Positions 8,521 to 17,527 are shown, numbered from the stretch's first letter. The stretch: 55,442 bases of DNA from Candidatus Faecousia excrementipullorum (GCA_018712825.1 DVGG01000006.1:1-55442), one strand, 5' to 3'. Numbers and translations: made by a program. Notes: generated from the letters alone by a model not told the origin.

Positions 8521-10263
8521 ATGAACACAAAACTTAGCCGAACCATAACAGCTGTGGTTCTGAGCATCTGCCTGCTGCTTACCATGCTCAGCGGCTGCAG
8601 TCTGTTCGCTACATACACTGTGAGCTTCGATGTGCCCGGGCAGACCATCCCGTCCCAGACCGTCCGTTCAGGACAGAAGGTTGCCCCGGTGGAAGTCCAG
8701 GAGCCGGAAGGGTATGTATTTGAGGGCTGGTATCAGGACGAGAATCTGACGCAGCCCTGGAATCTGGAGACGGACAAAGTCCGGTCGGATATGACCCTTT
8801 ACCCCGCCTGGGACCGGGATACCGGAGATGAGATTACGGTGGAAGGGAATGACAAGGACTTTTCGGATTTGCGGACTCCGGGCAGCCAGGAGGAGGCTTA
8901 TGACTACAGCGCCTTCTTCCGTCCTGCTTTGGATGACGGCACACAGCCCTATGTAGGCGACCCCATGCCCTACTACGAGGATGGCACCTATTATATCTAC
9001 TATCTGAAAGAGGGGGGCGACTCCTACAATCACTCCGTTTACCTGGCCACCACTACGGACTTTTTGACCTATACGGAGTATGACGACCCTGTGCTGGAGG
9101 CTTCCCGCTCCGGCGGACAGGATAGCTGGATTGGCACCGGTTCTGTGGTGAAGGTGGGGCAGACCTATTACTTCTTCTACACCGGCCACGGAGACGCAGC
9201 CAACCTGGAGTACAAGGAGAAGATTCTGGTGGCTGTGGGCAGCAGCCCCACGGAATTTGAAAAGCTGGAGGGGTGGGAGATCGTTCCCCCGGCGGAGCTG
9301 GGACAGAAGCAGGACTTCCGGGACCCCCAGGCCTATTATGATCCCCAGACCGGGGAAATTACCCTTACGGTGACCGCGTCCCAGGGGTCAGTGGCACGGA
9401 TTCTGAAATTCACCCTGAGTGCCGACCTTCAGTCTGTGGCGTATGACGGCATTATTTTCTCCGACCCCACACAGACCTTCTGGAATCTGGAGTGCAGCGA
9501 CACCTTCTGCATTGGCGACACCTGGTACATCACCTACTCCGGCCAGGATGATACCCTCTGGTACGCTTTCTCCGATACGCCTTACGGCCCCTATGGCGAG
9601 GCCAGACGGCTGGACGGCAAGCTGTTCTATGCAGCAAAACATGTAGAGGATGGAGAGAACTTCTATATGGTGGGCTGGGCCCGGCGCTCCGAGTCCCCCT
9701 CCTCCACCCAGGACGTGGCCGGCTGGGGCGGCAACCTGGCAGTGCAGCAGCTGGTGCAAAACCAGGACAAGACCCTCTCCCTGGCACCGGTGGAGGCAGT
9801 GGCGGAGAGCTTCTCCCTGCGGCGGCCTCTGGCTGTGGATGCATCCCACATCTTTGTCTCCGGCGGCTCCCTTTATGCCTATGAGGAGGCGTTTACCTGC
9901 TACGAAAGCTTCCGCATTACCGGTGAGTTCACCTTCACCGGCACAGGCTCCTTCGGCCTGAGTTTCGACTACAGCGGCAGGGCCGACAAGTACAAGTTCA
10001 TCTCCCTGTCCCCTTCCCAGGGAAAGCTCCAGCTCCTCTTCAATGAGGGCAGCACCCCCATTGCAGAAACAGCGGTAGCGCTGGAGGCGGGAAAGACCTA
10101 TTCCTTCACCTATATCCAGGAGGGCTCTGTGGGCATCTTCTATCTGGATGGACAGGCGGCGCTGACCGTGCGTCTTTACGGTGTCAGCGGTAAGACCATT
10201 TCCCTGTTTGCGGAGAACAACCAGGTGCAGTTTTCTGCCCTGCGGCAGTACACAAGACCGTGA
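8521..10263 (+). CDS. Cell-surface GH32-like glycosidase lipoprotein with InlB-type repeat
   Basis: The 580-residue product has a lipoprotein signal (LLTMLSGC) followed at residues 27-100 by an InlB/Flg_new beta-grasp repeat (VSFDVPG...GYVFEGWY...LYPAWD). From about 135 it has a five-bladed propeller of the GH32/GH43 clan. Candidate carboxylates are the Asp of GDPMPYY (in place of the usual WMNDPNG), the Asp of DFRDPQ and the Glu of LECSD. A C-terminal beta-sandwich (about 445-580) is also GH32-like. It probably cuts fructan at the cell surface. The ATG at 8521 follows GGGAGGAA and does not overlap the previous gene, unlike the in-frame start at 8410. Confidence 0.75.
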   Translation: MNTKLSRTITAVVLSICLLLTMLSGCSLFATYTVSFDVPGQTIPSQTVRSGQKVAPVEVQEPEGYVFEGWYQDENLTQPWNLETDKVRSDMTLYPAWDRDTGDEITVEGNDKDFSDLRTPGSQEEAYDYSAFFRPALDDGTQPYVGDPMPYYEDGTYYIYYLKEGGDSYNHSVYLATTTDFLTYTEYDDPVLEASRSGGQDSWIGTGSVVKVGQTYYFFYTGHGDAANLEYKEKILVAVGSSPTEFEKLEGWEIVPPAELGQKQDFRDPQAYYDPQTGEITLTVTASQGSVARILKFTLSADLQSVAYDGIIFSDPTQTFWNLECSDTFCIGDTWYITYSGQDDTLWYAFSDTPYGPYGEARRLDGKLFYAAKHVEDGENFYMVGWARRSESPSSTQDVAGWGGNLAVQQLVQNQDKTLSLAPVEAVAESFSLRRPLAVDASHIFVSGGSLYAYEEAFTCYESFRITGEFTFTGTGSFGLSFDYSGRADKYKFISLSPSQGKLQLLFNEGSTPIAETAVALEAGKTYSFTYIQEGSVGIFYLDGQAALTVRLYGVSGKTISLFAENNQVQFSALRQYTRP

Positions 10264-10293
10264 TTCCGACCCTGCGGCACTGGAGGCATAACC

Positions 10294-10941
10294 ATGAGAC
10301 GGTTATTTGATATGGACAGCCCCCTGATGGGCTTTTTGATGAAAGTGTGCGACAGTCTGGTGCTCAGCCTGCTGTGGCTGCTCTTTTCCCTGCCGGTGAT
10401 TACCCTGGGGGCGTCGTCTTCGGCCTTGTATACGGCTGTGCTGCGATGCCTGCGGCGGGATGAGGCACATTTGTGGCCTAGATTCTGGGAGGCTTTTCGG
10501 GAGAACTTCCGGCGAAGCACCCTGTGCTGGCTGGCAATCCTGGCGCTGCTGGCGATGCTGACGGTGGATGGGGTGGTTTTCCGGTACTTGCTGGTCCGGG
10601 GGGACGGCCTGGGAAACCTCTATTGGCTCATCCTGGTGCTGATGTGCATAGCGGTTACCTGGGCTGCCTATGTGTTTGCCTACTGTGCCCGGTGCAGAGG
10701 TAGCGTACGGGATGTGCTGCGCATCAGCTTCCAGCTGATGGTGCTGCACCCTCTGCGGGCCCTGGGGGTATTATTTCCCCTGCTGGTGGCTTTCATGGCA
10801 AGTCTGATTGTCCCGGGAATTCTGCTTCTCCTGCCTGCACCTGTCTGCTGGTGTGAGAGTGTCAGCTTTGAAGCCGTGCTCCGGCTGCATATGCAGCCGG
10901 AGGATCTGGAACGGGAAATTGAAAACGAAAACAAACAATGA
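10294..10941 (+). CDS. YesL family (DUF624) membrane protein
   Basis: A 215-residue protein with four to five predicted transmembrane segments (about 24-44, 68-90, 103-128, 148-180) and the DUF624/YesL opening, in which a short aromatic start leads to SLLWLLFSLPVITLGASSSA. YesL proteins are repeatedly encoded beside LplB/YtcP-type sugar importers in Bacillota; their function is not known. It sits inside the fructan operon, 30 bases after the GH32-like lipoprotein gene, with TGGAGG before the ATG. Confidence 0.8.
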   Translation: MRRLFDMDSPLMGFLMKVCDSLVLSLLWLLFSLPVITLGASSSALYTAVLRCLRRDEAHLWPRFWEAFRENFRRSTLCWLAILALLAMLTVDGVVFRYLLVRGDGLGNLYWLILVLMCIAVTWAAYVFAYCARCRGSVRDVLRISFQLMVLHPLRALGVLFPLLVAFMASLIVPGILLLLPAPVCWCESVSFEAVLRLHMQPEDLEREIENENKQ

Positions 10942-10964
10942 AACTGCAATAGGAGGTCTTCGCA

Positions 10965-12452
10965 ATGAACGAAGCACTGGATAAGGCCCGGGCCTTTGAA
11001 GAGCAATATGGCCCTTTTATTCCGGCTGAACAAAGGCCGGCCTTCCACCTGACCCCAACCATTGGCTGGATGAATGACCCCAACGGTTTTTCCCGCTATC
11101 AGGGGGAATATCATCTTTTCTACCAGTACTATCCCTATTCCACCGAGTGGGGCCCTATGCACTGGGGCCATGCCAAGACCAGGGATTTTCTCCGCTGGGA
11201 GCGGCTTCCTGCGGCCCTGGCACCGGATCAGCCCTATGACCGGAACGGCTGTTTCTCCGGCAGCGCTGTGGAGCTGCCCAATGGGAAACACCTGATTGTA
11301 TACACCGGTGTGTGTAAGCACCTGGCAGAGGACGGCCGGACGGTGGAGACCCAGACCCAGTGCCTTGCCCTGGGAGACGGCGTGAACTACCAGAAATATT
11401 CAAAAAATCCGGTGCTGACCCAGGCGGACCTGCCGGAAGGCGGCAGCCCGGTGGACTTCCGGGACCCTAAAATCTGGCAGGAGCCGGATGGCAGCTTCCG
11501 GCTGGTGGTGGGAAACCGCCCGGCGGATAACAGCGGCGCAGTCCTGCTCTATGAAAGCCCGGACGGCATGGACTGGCACCTGGTGGGGCAGGTGGATGCT
11601 TCCCATGGTCAGTACGGTATGATGTGGGAGTGCCCGGACTTTTTCCTTCTGGATGGGAAACAGGTTCTGCTGGTGAGCCCTCAGGAGATGAGCCCTGTGG
11701 GACTGGAATTTCACGCCGGCAACGGCACCGTCTGCATCATCGGCAGCTACGATAAGGCAGAAAACCGCTTTGTACGGGAGCATATCCAGGCTGTGGACTA
11801 CGGTATTGACTTCTATGCCCCCCAGACCCTGGAGGCTGAGGACGGACGGCGGATTATGATTGGCTGGATGCAGAACTGGAACACCGTTGCAGGAAAGCCC
11901 CGGGACTGCCGGTGGTTCGGACAGATGGCCTTGCCCCGGGAGCTGTCCATTGAGAATGGCAGGCTGATTCAGAAGCCTGTACGGGAGCTGGAGCAGTACC
12001 GGCGCAACCCTGTGTCCTATCAGGATGTGGTGCTGAACAACCAGGAGATCAACCTGCACAATGTGTCCGGCCGGATGATTGACATGACCCTGAATATCCG
12101 GCCGATGGGAGAGGCAGTGTACGACTGCTTCCGGGTCAGCCTGGCCCGGGACGGGGAGTTCGTCACCACCATTCGCTATAAGCCCGACACCAGTATTCTG
12201 AAAATTGACCGTACCCGCAGCGGAAGCAACGCCGATATTGTCCATACCCGCAGCCTGTTGGTTCGCCCCCAGGGAGGCGTTTTGCAGCTTCGGCTGATTC
12301 TGGACCGGTACAGTGTGGAAGCCTTTGTCAATGACGGCGAGCAGGCGGCTTCGGTTGCCATTTTCACCCGTCAGGAAGCTGCCGCCATCAGCTTTGAGGC
12401 CTCCGGTTCCCTGATACTGGATGTAACAAAATACGATATTGTAATGGATTAG
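10965..12452 (+). CDS. Glycoside hydrolase family 32 (cytoplasmic sucrose-6-P hydrolase/fructanase)
   Basis: The 495-residue enzyme lacks a signal peptide and carries all GH32 hallmarks. These are WMNDPNG (nucleophile Asp, about residue 38), the HWGHAKTRDFLRWE block, FRDPK (transition-state Asp, about 166) and WECPD (acid/base Glu, about 221). A C-terminal beta-sandwich ends in SVEAFVNDGEQ. It would release fructose from sucrose, sucrose-6-phosphate or imported fructo-oligosaccharides. Because uptake in this operon is by ABC rather than PTS, an unphosphorylated substrate is more likely. AGGAGG precedes the ATG; fructokinase follows after 10 bases. Confidence 0.92.
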   Translation: MNEALDKARAFEEQYGPFIPAEQRPAFHLTPTIGWMNDPNGFSRYQGEYHLFYQYYPYSTEWGPMHWGHAKTRDFLRWERLPAALAPDQPYDRNGCFSGSAVELPNGKHLIVYTGVCKHLAEDGRTVETQTQCLALGDGVNYQKYSKNPVLTQADLPEGGSPVDFRDPKIWQEPDGSFRLVVGNRPADNSGAVLLYESPDGMDWHLVGQVDASHGQYGMMWECPDFFLLDGKQVLLVSPQEMSPVGLEFHAGNGTVCIIGSYDKAENRFVREHIQAVDYGIDFYAPQTLEAEDGRRIMIGWMQNWNTVAGKPRDCRWFGQMALPRELSIENGRLIQKPVRELEQYRRNPVSYQDVVLNNQEINLHNVSGRMIDMTLNIRPMGEAVYDCFRVSLARDGEFVTTIRYKPDTSILKIDRTRSGSNADIVHTRSLLVRPQGGVLQLRLILDRYSVEAFVNDGEQAASVAIFTRQEAAAISFEASGSLILDVTKYDIVMD

Positions 12453-12462
12453 GAGGCATACC

Positions 12463-13464
12463 ATGGAACAACAAGGCTTGGATGTAGTGGCACTGGGGGA
12501 GCTGCTCATCGACTTTACAGACAACGGCCCCAGTACCCAGGGAAATCCTACCTTTGAATGTAACCCGGGCGGTGCGCCCTGCAATGTGCTGGCAATGCTG
12601 TCCAAGCTGGGGCACAGCTGCAGCTTCATCGGCAAAGTGGGTCGGGATATGTTCGGCACCCAGCTGCGCCGGGCGGCAGAGGAAGCAGGCATCTCCATGG
12701 CGGGCCTGGTGGCAGACCCGGAGATTCATACCACGCTGGCCTTTGTTCAGACCCTCCCCGGCGGAGATCGGGACTTTTCCTTCTACCGGAACCCCGGCGC
12801 GGATATGGCGCTGACCCCGGAGGAAATCCCGGCAGAGCTTCTGTCCAAAGCCCGGATTTCCCACTTCGGAAGCCTGTCCCTTACAGACGAGCCGGTTCGG
12901 TCTGCAACCCGTCGGGCAGTGGCCATGGCAAGGGAGGCCGGAGCGCTGATCTCCTTCGACCCCAATCTCCGCCCCCCTCTGTGGCGGAGCCAGGAGGAGG
13001 CCAAGGAGCAGATTGCCTGGGGCCTGGGGCAGTGCGATGTGCTGAAAATTTCGGACAACGAGCTGCTGTTTATGACCGGGGAAACAGATTTCCACCGGGG
13101 GGCAGTCTGCCTGAAGGAGCGGTATCCCAACCTTCGGCTGCTCTGCGTAACCGCAGGGGCAGGGGGGAGCTACTGCGCCTATGGGGACCTGTGGGTGCAT
13201 GTGCCGGGGTTCTGCCTGGGCGGCGTCATTGAAACCACCGGTGCCGGCGACACCTTCTGTGCCTGTATGCTCCATGACATTCTGGAGTATGGCCTGGAGA
13301 ACCGCACCCGGGAGGACCTGAGCCGGATGCTGGCCTTTGCCAACGGGGCAGCCTACCTGGTCACCACCAAGAAGGGTGCCCTGCGGGTCATGCCCACCCG
13401 GGAACAGGTACTTTCCCTTCTTGCATCACACCCCCTGTCCTTGACCGGACAGGCAGAAGGATAA
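12463..13464 (+). CDS. scrK: Fructokinase, PfkB/ribokinase family
   Basis: The 333-residue protein has the N-terminal VALGELLIDF strand, the GGAPCNVLAML substrate-binding motif near residue 38 and the C-terminal TTGAGDTFCACML motif with the catalytic aspartate of PfkB sugar kinases. Its place directly after a GH32 hydrolase makes phosphorylation of fructose to fructose-6-phosphate the most likely reaction. It is the last gene of the operon, with AGGAGG before the ATG and a strong terminator after the stop. Confidence 0.9.
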   Translation: MEQQGLDVVALGELLIDFTDNGPSTQGNPTFECNPGGAPCNVLAMLSKLGHSCSFIGKVGRDMFGTQLRRAAEEAGISMAGLVADPEIHTTLAFVQTLPGGDRDFSFYRNPGADMALTPEEIPAELLSKARISHFGSLSLTDEPVRSATRRAVAMAREAGALISFDPNLRPPLWRSQEEAKEQIAWGLGQCDVLKISDNELLFMTGETDFHRGAVCLKERYPNLRLLCVTAGAGGSYCAYGDLWVHVPGFCLGGVIETTGAGDTFCACMLHDILEYGLENRTREDLSRMLAFANGAAYLVTTKKGALRVMPTREQVLSLLASHPLSLTGQAEG

Positions 13465-13471
13465 GGCCGTC

Positions 13472-13505
13472 AAAAAAACCACCTGCTTCGGCAGGTGGTT
13501 TTTTG
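13472..13505 (+). terminator. Terminator of the fructan operon
   Basis: A 14-base stem (AAAAAACCACCTGC) with TTCG loop and its complement ending in six Ts closes the operon 8 bases after the fructokinase stop. The A-run on the left makes it work for the convergent gene as well. Confidence 0.92.
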
Positions 13506-13538
13506 GCAGGATAAGCAGGTGGGAAATGTCCGCAACCG

Positions 13539-13931
13539 TCAGAAAGAGATGACAACAGGGGCGCTGGTAAAGGAACTGATGGTTGCCGTGGCGTTTTTCA
13601 TGTAGAACACCTGGGTGTTGCCGTCCTTTTCGTCGTACATCCGGCGAAGATTGGGGTAGGCGTCCAGCATGGCCTTTTTGGCCTCCACCCGGTCGTCCTC
13701 CACCAGCTCACAGGCAATGCGAATCCACTCCCCGCCGGAAAATGCGCAGATTTCCACCTTGGGGTTGACGGCAATCTGATGGCTCACCGGCTTTACCTTG
13801 CCGGTCTGGATGTAGAGCTTCCCCTCAAATTCATTCACCGTGCCAAAAGGACGCACCCTGGGCTGATTCCCCTCCACCGTGGCAAGATAGTAGGTTCCTG
13901 CCTTTTTGAGAAAATCATACACCTGTTTCAT
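13539..13931 (-). CDS. Pyridoxamine 5'-phosphate oxidase-like flavin-binding protein
   Basis: A 130-residue split-barrel protein of the PNPOx-like group: it opens with a helix (MKQVYDFLKKAGTYYLAT), followed by the strand motif PRVRPFGTV and the F-E-G-K-L-Y-I-Q-T-G-K segment typical of small FMN or F420-binding proteins. Its substrate is unknown; many such stand-alone proteins in clostridia are annotated as pyridoxamine oxidase without proof. GAAAGGAG lies before the ATG. Confidence 0.8.
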   Translation of the reverse strand: MKQVYDFLKKAGTYYLATVEGNQPRVRPFGTVNEFEGKLYIQTGKVKPVSHQIAVNPKVEICAFSGGEWIRIACELVEDDRVEAKKAMLDAYPNLRRMYDEKDGNTQVFYMKNATATISSFTSAPVVISF

Positions 13932-14014
13932 ACTGTTTCTCCTTTCTGAAATTCTGAAATTTATCTATTTTACGGGTACTCTGGTTTTTTCTCTGCTGCC
14001 GGAGTGTTTGGCGG

Positions 14015-14473
14015 TTAAATTCGCAGATGTTTCTTCTCCATCACATAGTTTGTCAGCAAAATTCCCTGCCGCTGCACCTGCTGGGCTTTTACCACCCGGT
14101 AGCCACGGCCTTGGAAAAAGGGCTTTGCGGTGATGGAGGCGTGGGTGGTGATGGGGCCCGGGACGGCTTTTTCCAGGGCGTCGCACAGGGCGGTGGCGAT
14201 ACCCTGCCCCTGATAATCGGCATGGACATAGAGCCGGTCCAGATACCCGGTGCTGTCCATGTCTCCAAAGCCCACCAAAACTCCGTCCTTCATGGCTACC
14301 AGGGTATGATGGGCCAGAAAAGACCGGTTCCATTTATCCAAGTCCACCTGCCCGGTGGCCCACACATCCAGCTGCTCCGGGGTATAGTCCCGGCAGTTCA
14401 CCCGGTGCACCGTATCATAAAACAACGCCGCCATGGCAGGACAGTCAGACGGCTCATATTTCCGAAGGTACAT
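14015..14473 (-). CDS. GNAT family N-acetyltransferase
   Basis: A 152-residue single-domain GNAT. Motif A, which binds acetyl-CoA pyrophosphate, is visible as LYVHADYQGQGIATALCDALE around residue 85-105, preceded by the beta-strand VGFGDMD. I chose the ATG at 14473 because AAAGGAG lies just upstream and the typical GNAT start MYLRKYEPSD follows; the frame stays open 85 codons further but without a credible start. Acceptor substrate is unknown. Confidence 0.85.
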   Translation of the reverse strand: MYLRKYEPSDCPAMAALFYDTVHRVNCRDYTPEQLDVWATGQVDLDKWNRSFLAHHTLVAMKDGVLVGFGDMDSTGYLDRLYVHADYQGQGIATALCDALEKAVPGPITTHASITAKPFFQGRGYRVVKAQQVQRQGILLTNYVMEKKHLRI

Positions 14474-14585
14474 TTTGACTACGCTCCTTTTCCATACAGT
14501 CAGTATAGCATAGCAACCGGTTTCTGTATAGCACATGAAAAAGCAATTTTGAACAAACATACGGCATGATTTTGTAGGTTCCTTT

Positions 14586-14594
14586 TGGTATAAT
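14586..14594 (+). promoter_or_regulatory. Extended -10 promoter before the URO-D remnant and MFS gene
   Basis: TGG directly before TATAAT (14589-14594) gives an extended -10; no good -35 is seen. It lies about 58 bases upstream of the start at 14652. Confidence 0.5.
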
Positions 14595-14651
14595 GAACAT
14601 AGAAAAGTGGGATACCCCCGAAAGCTGTAAAACAGGAAAGGAGCAAACCCT

Positions 14652-14888
14652 ATGACTTCCCGTGAAAGAATCATTGAGACAATCCACCACCGGCAGCCGG
14701 ACCGGGTCCCGGTGGACCTGGGCGCCACCGGTCAGACCGGCATGAACGCCAGCACCCTTTATAAGCTGCGTGCGGCACTGGGCATGGAAAATCACCCCAT
14801 TGAGATTACGGAGATTTTCCAGATGCTGGGCAAAATTGACCCGGATATGATGGCCTATGCCGGCAGCGATGTGATATGGTGTGGCTGA
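14652..14888 (+). pseudogene. Uroporphyrinogen decarboxylase/MtaA-like methyltransferase, N-terminal remnant
   Basis: The 78 codons begin MTSRERIIETIHHRQPDRVPVDLG, the standard N-terminus of URO-D-fold proteins (corrinoid methyltransferases and relatives), including the GATGQTGMNASTLYKLR stretch. Full-length relatives have about 330-380 residues, but this frame stops at 14886-14888 and the next gene begins at once. A promoter and a good ribosome binding site (GGAAAGGAGC) remain. The simplest reading is an internal deletion that removed the rest of the gene; a functional micro-protein cannot be excluded. Confidence 0.65.
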
Positions 14889-14907
14889 TTCTGAACCGGG
14901 TGGGAAG

Positions 14908-16110
14908 ATGCTTATGAAAAACGCTTACAACAAAACCATTACCGCCTGCTTCCTTGCCTATATTGTGCAGGCGATTATCAACAACTTTGTGCCCCTGCTG
15001 TTTCTGACGTTTCAGTCCGACTATGGGATTCCGCTGTCCCAGATTACCCTGCTGGTGACCTTTAATTTCGGCATCCAGCTGGCGGTGGACTTGCTTTCCG
15101 TGGGGTTTGTGGACAGAATCGGGTACCGGGCTTCCATGGTGCTGGCCCACCTTCTTTCGGGAGTGGGACTGCTGCTTCTGACGGTGCTGCCGGAGCTGTT
15201 GGGGTTCGGCGGAATTTTGTTCTCTGTGATGGTGTATGCCATCGGCGGCGGACTTTTGGAGGTGCTGGTCAGCCCGGTGGTGGAGGCCTGTCCCTCGGAG
15301 CATAAGGAAAAAGCCATGAGCATGCTCCATTCCTTTTACTGCTGGGGTCATGTGGGGGTGGTGCTGCTGTCCACGGCGTTTTTCCATGTTTTCGGGGTGG
15401 AGAACTGGAAAATTCTTGCCCTGGTATGGGCGGCCCTTCCTCTTTTGAACGGGTTGACCTTTACCCGGGTTCCCATGGCATCCCTGATCAAGGAGGGGGA
15501 GCAGGGCCTAAAAATCCGGCAGCTGTTTTCCATGAAGACCTTCTGGATTCTCCTGCTTATGATGCTCTGCGCCGGAGCCAGTGAGCAGGCGGTCAGCCAG
15601 TGGGCGTCTGCCTTTGCGGAGAAGGGTCTGGGAATTTCCAAAACCGCCGGAGACCTGGCAGGCCCCATGGCCTTCGGGGTGCTGATGGGCTTGTCCCGGC
15701 TCTTCTATGGCAAATACGGCGACAGGATTCCTCTGGAGCGGTTCATGGGCCTGAGCTGCACCCTGTGCATCCTCGCATACCTGGGAATCTCCCTGTTTCC
15801 CGTTCCCCAGCTCAGCCTGGTGGCCTGTGCTGTGTGTGGTTTGTCGGTGGGAATCCTATGGCCGGGCACCTTCAGCAGTGCCTCTGCCATGCTGCCTGCC
15901 GGCGGAACTGCCATGTTTGCCCTGCTGGCTCTGGGTGGGGATGCAGGCTGTACCCTGGGGCCCACCCTGGTGGGCATGGTCTCCGGAATCGCCGGAGACA
16001 ACCTGAAGCTGGGAATCCTGGCAGCTGTGGCATTTCCCCTGATTCTGTTGGCTTGCCTGGCAATTTTCGGGAAACAGCGGCGTAAAAATGGGAGAAATGT
16101 TCATATTTAG
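14908..16110 (+). CDS. MFS transporter
   Basis: About 400 residues with twelve hydrophobic segments in two sets of six, and the loop motif DRIGYRASM between segments 2 and 3 that is typical of major facilitator permeases. A second, related loop is GKYGDRIP in the second half. The substrate is unknown; the general style resembles sugar or glycoside permeases of clostridia. The frame opens with GTG at 14881 inside the preceding remnant, but ATG codons at 14908 and 14914 follow GGGTGGGAAG and are better starts. Transcription probably comes from the promoter before the URO-D remnant. Confidence 0.85.
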   Translation: MLMKNAYNKTITACFLAYIVQAIINNFVPLLFLTFQSDYGIPLSQITLLVTFNFGIQLAVDLLSVGFVDRIGYRASMVLAHLLSGVGLLLLTVLPELLGFGGILFSVMVYAIGGGLLEVLVSPVVEACPSEHKEKAMSMLHSFYCWGHVGVVLLSTAFFHVFGVENWKILALVWAALPLLNGLTFTRVPMASLIKEGEQGLKIRQLFSMKTFWILLLMMLCAGASEQAVSQWASAFAEKGLGISKTAGDLAGPMAFGVLMGLSRLFYGKYGDRIPLERFMGLSCTLCILAYLGISLFPVPQLSLVACAVCGLSVGILWPGTFSSASAMLPAGGTAMFALLALGGDAGCTLGPTLVGMVSGIAGDNLKLGILAAVAFPLILLACLAIFGKQRRKNGRNVHI

Positions 16111-16177
16111 GCAAAAAACAGTACAACTTGCATAAAATTACGAAACCGGAACAGGGATTATTCAACCATTGTTGCCA

Positions 16178-16207
16178 TTGCCTTTTTCATAAGATATGGA
16201 TTATAAT
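16178..16207 (+). promoter_or_regulatory. Promoter of the O-antigen ligase-like gene, with leader hairpin
   Basis: TTGCCT at 16178-16183, 18 bases, TATAAT at 16202-16207. The leader that follows can fold into a hairpin (AAAGG at 16222 with CCTTT at 16256; inside it TCTGTCA at 16231-16237 with TGACAGA at 16245-16251). Confidence 0.6.
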
Positions 16208-16287
16208 ATCGTAACCCATGAAAAGGTTTTTCTGTCAGTTGGAATGACAGAAGGGCCTTTACAAAACTTATTGGAAAGGAAATGGAA

Positions 16288-17490
16288 ATGATGAAAACAG
16301 CAAAAGCTTCTTTGATTCCTGCATGGTCTTTCCTGGTATCTGCCATTCCCATCGTGCTGACAGTTTCCATTTTTTTACCCTATTATGTGACGGAAACGGT
16401 GGTCTGCCTGATTGCAGGTCTGGTGGTGTGCAGCCGGGAGCTGCGGGAGCGGGTGTTTGACAACCCCCGGGCCAGCTGGCTGGTGCTGCCGATGTTGATT
16501 CCCTTTTATGTTGCGGCCTTTTACCACAATTACAAAGGCATCAGGGCAATGGCTCTGCTGCTGGCTGCCGTGATCTGCGCCATGTATTTAAGACGCATTA
16601 TGACCCGGGAGCTGTTCGGCCGGCTTTTGCATATCGCCTGCCTGTGCAGCATTGCCTGTGCCGGTGTGGCGGTGGGGCAGAAGATTGCCATGTGGTCTTA
16701 TAATCCCTTTTTCCGTCCGGAGTCCATGTTCTTCAATGCCAATTACTACGGCACCATGGCGGTCTTCATGGTTCTGGTGGGTACCTACCAGATTCTGAAC
16801 CATGTCCGCTTCCGCTGGGTGTACCTGGCGACGGTGTTTGCCAACCTGCTGGGGCTTTACCTGTGCGGGAGCATGTCCTCTCTTGCCACCATGGTAATCT
16901 CCGTCATGGCAATGCTTCTGATGTTCCGGCGGAAGAAGCTGGTAATTATGGGAGCCTTCCTGGTACTGGCGGGAGGAATCCTTGTGATGCTGGTGCCGGA
17001 GCTGTATCCCCGGCTGGGAGATGTGGAGGATACCTTTGGAAGCCGTGTGACCATCTGGAGCACAGCCCTCAAGGGCATTATGGAAACTCCCTTGTTTGGC
17101 CGGGGCCCGGAAGCCTATCCGCTGGCCTATGCCCAGTTCGGCGGCTATGCTACATACCACTGCCACAATCTGCTGCTGGATACCCTGCTGAATTTCGGAA
17201 TTGTGGGCACCGGCTTGTTCGCTGCCTTTGTGGTTCATCAGGCACGCCAGCTGTACCTGCGGTATAAGCATTATATCTGCCGGGAACAGTGCATTTTGAT
17301 TGCTGCGGTCTCTCTGGCGGTGCTGGTTCACGGAGTCACGGATGTGACCGTGTTCTGGATTCAGACAGGCATGTTCTTCCTGCTGCTGTTTTCCGCTTCC
17401 GGAATCCAGCCTGCATGGCGGACAATCCCCAGACGGCTGACAGTGCCGGAGTTGCTTCCCGTTCCTACAGCAATTTTGAAATGGCAATAA
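16288..17490 (+). CDS. O-antigen ligase/Wzy-type membrane polymerase family protein
   Basis: A protein of about 400 residues with roughly ten to eleven transmembrane segments. Between segments near residue 250-300 lies the Wzy_C signature: SRVTIWSTALKGIMETPLFGRGPEAY followed by CHNLLLDTLLNFGIVG. Members ligate or polymerise lipid-linked glycans outside the membrane. In a Gram-positive cell it may act on capsule, a cell-wall polysaccharide or a glycolipid. It stands alone, without glycosyltransferase neighbours, so the substrate is open. ATGs at 16282, 16288 and 16291 are in frame; 16288 has the best distance to GGAAAGGA. Confidence 0.8.
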   Translation: MMKTAKASLIPAWSFLVSAIPIVLTVSIFLPYYVTETVVCLIAGLVVCSRELRERVFDNPRASWLVLPMLIPFYVAAFYHNYKGIRAMALLLAAVICAMYLRRIMTRELFGRLLHIACLCSIACAGVAVGQKIAMWSYNPFFRPESMFFNANYYGTMAVFMVLVGTYQILNHVRFRWVYLATVFANLLGLYLCGSMSSLATMVISVMAMLLMFRRKKLVIMGAFLVLAGGILVMLVPELYPRLGDVEDTFGSRVTIWSTALKGIMETPLFGRGPEAYPLAYAQFGGYATYHCHNLLLDTLLNFGIVGTGLFAAFVVHQARQLYLRYKHYICREQCILIAAVSLAVLVHGVTDVTVFWIQTGMFFLLLFSASGIQPAWRTIPRRLTVPELLPVPTAILKWQ

Positions 17491-17493
17491 AGG

Positions 17494-17527
17494 CAGCCCC
17501 TGTCAGAAGATGGCAGGGGCTGTTTCT
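17494..17527 (+). terminator. Terminator after the O-antigen ligase-like gene
   Basis: CAGCCCCTG at 17494-17502 pairs with CAGGGGCTG at 17514-17522, followed by TTTCTTAT. Confidence 0.8.

Noticed and set aside
14473..14728. Upstream extension of the GNAT gene by 85 codons
   Set aside because: The extension crosses the divergent URO-D remnant and promoter region; the family N-terminus and a ribosome binding site are at 14473.
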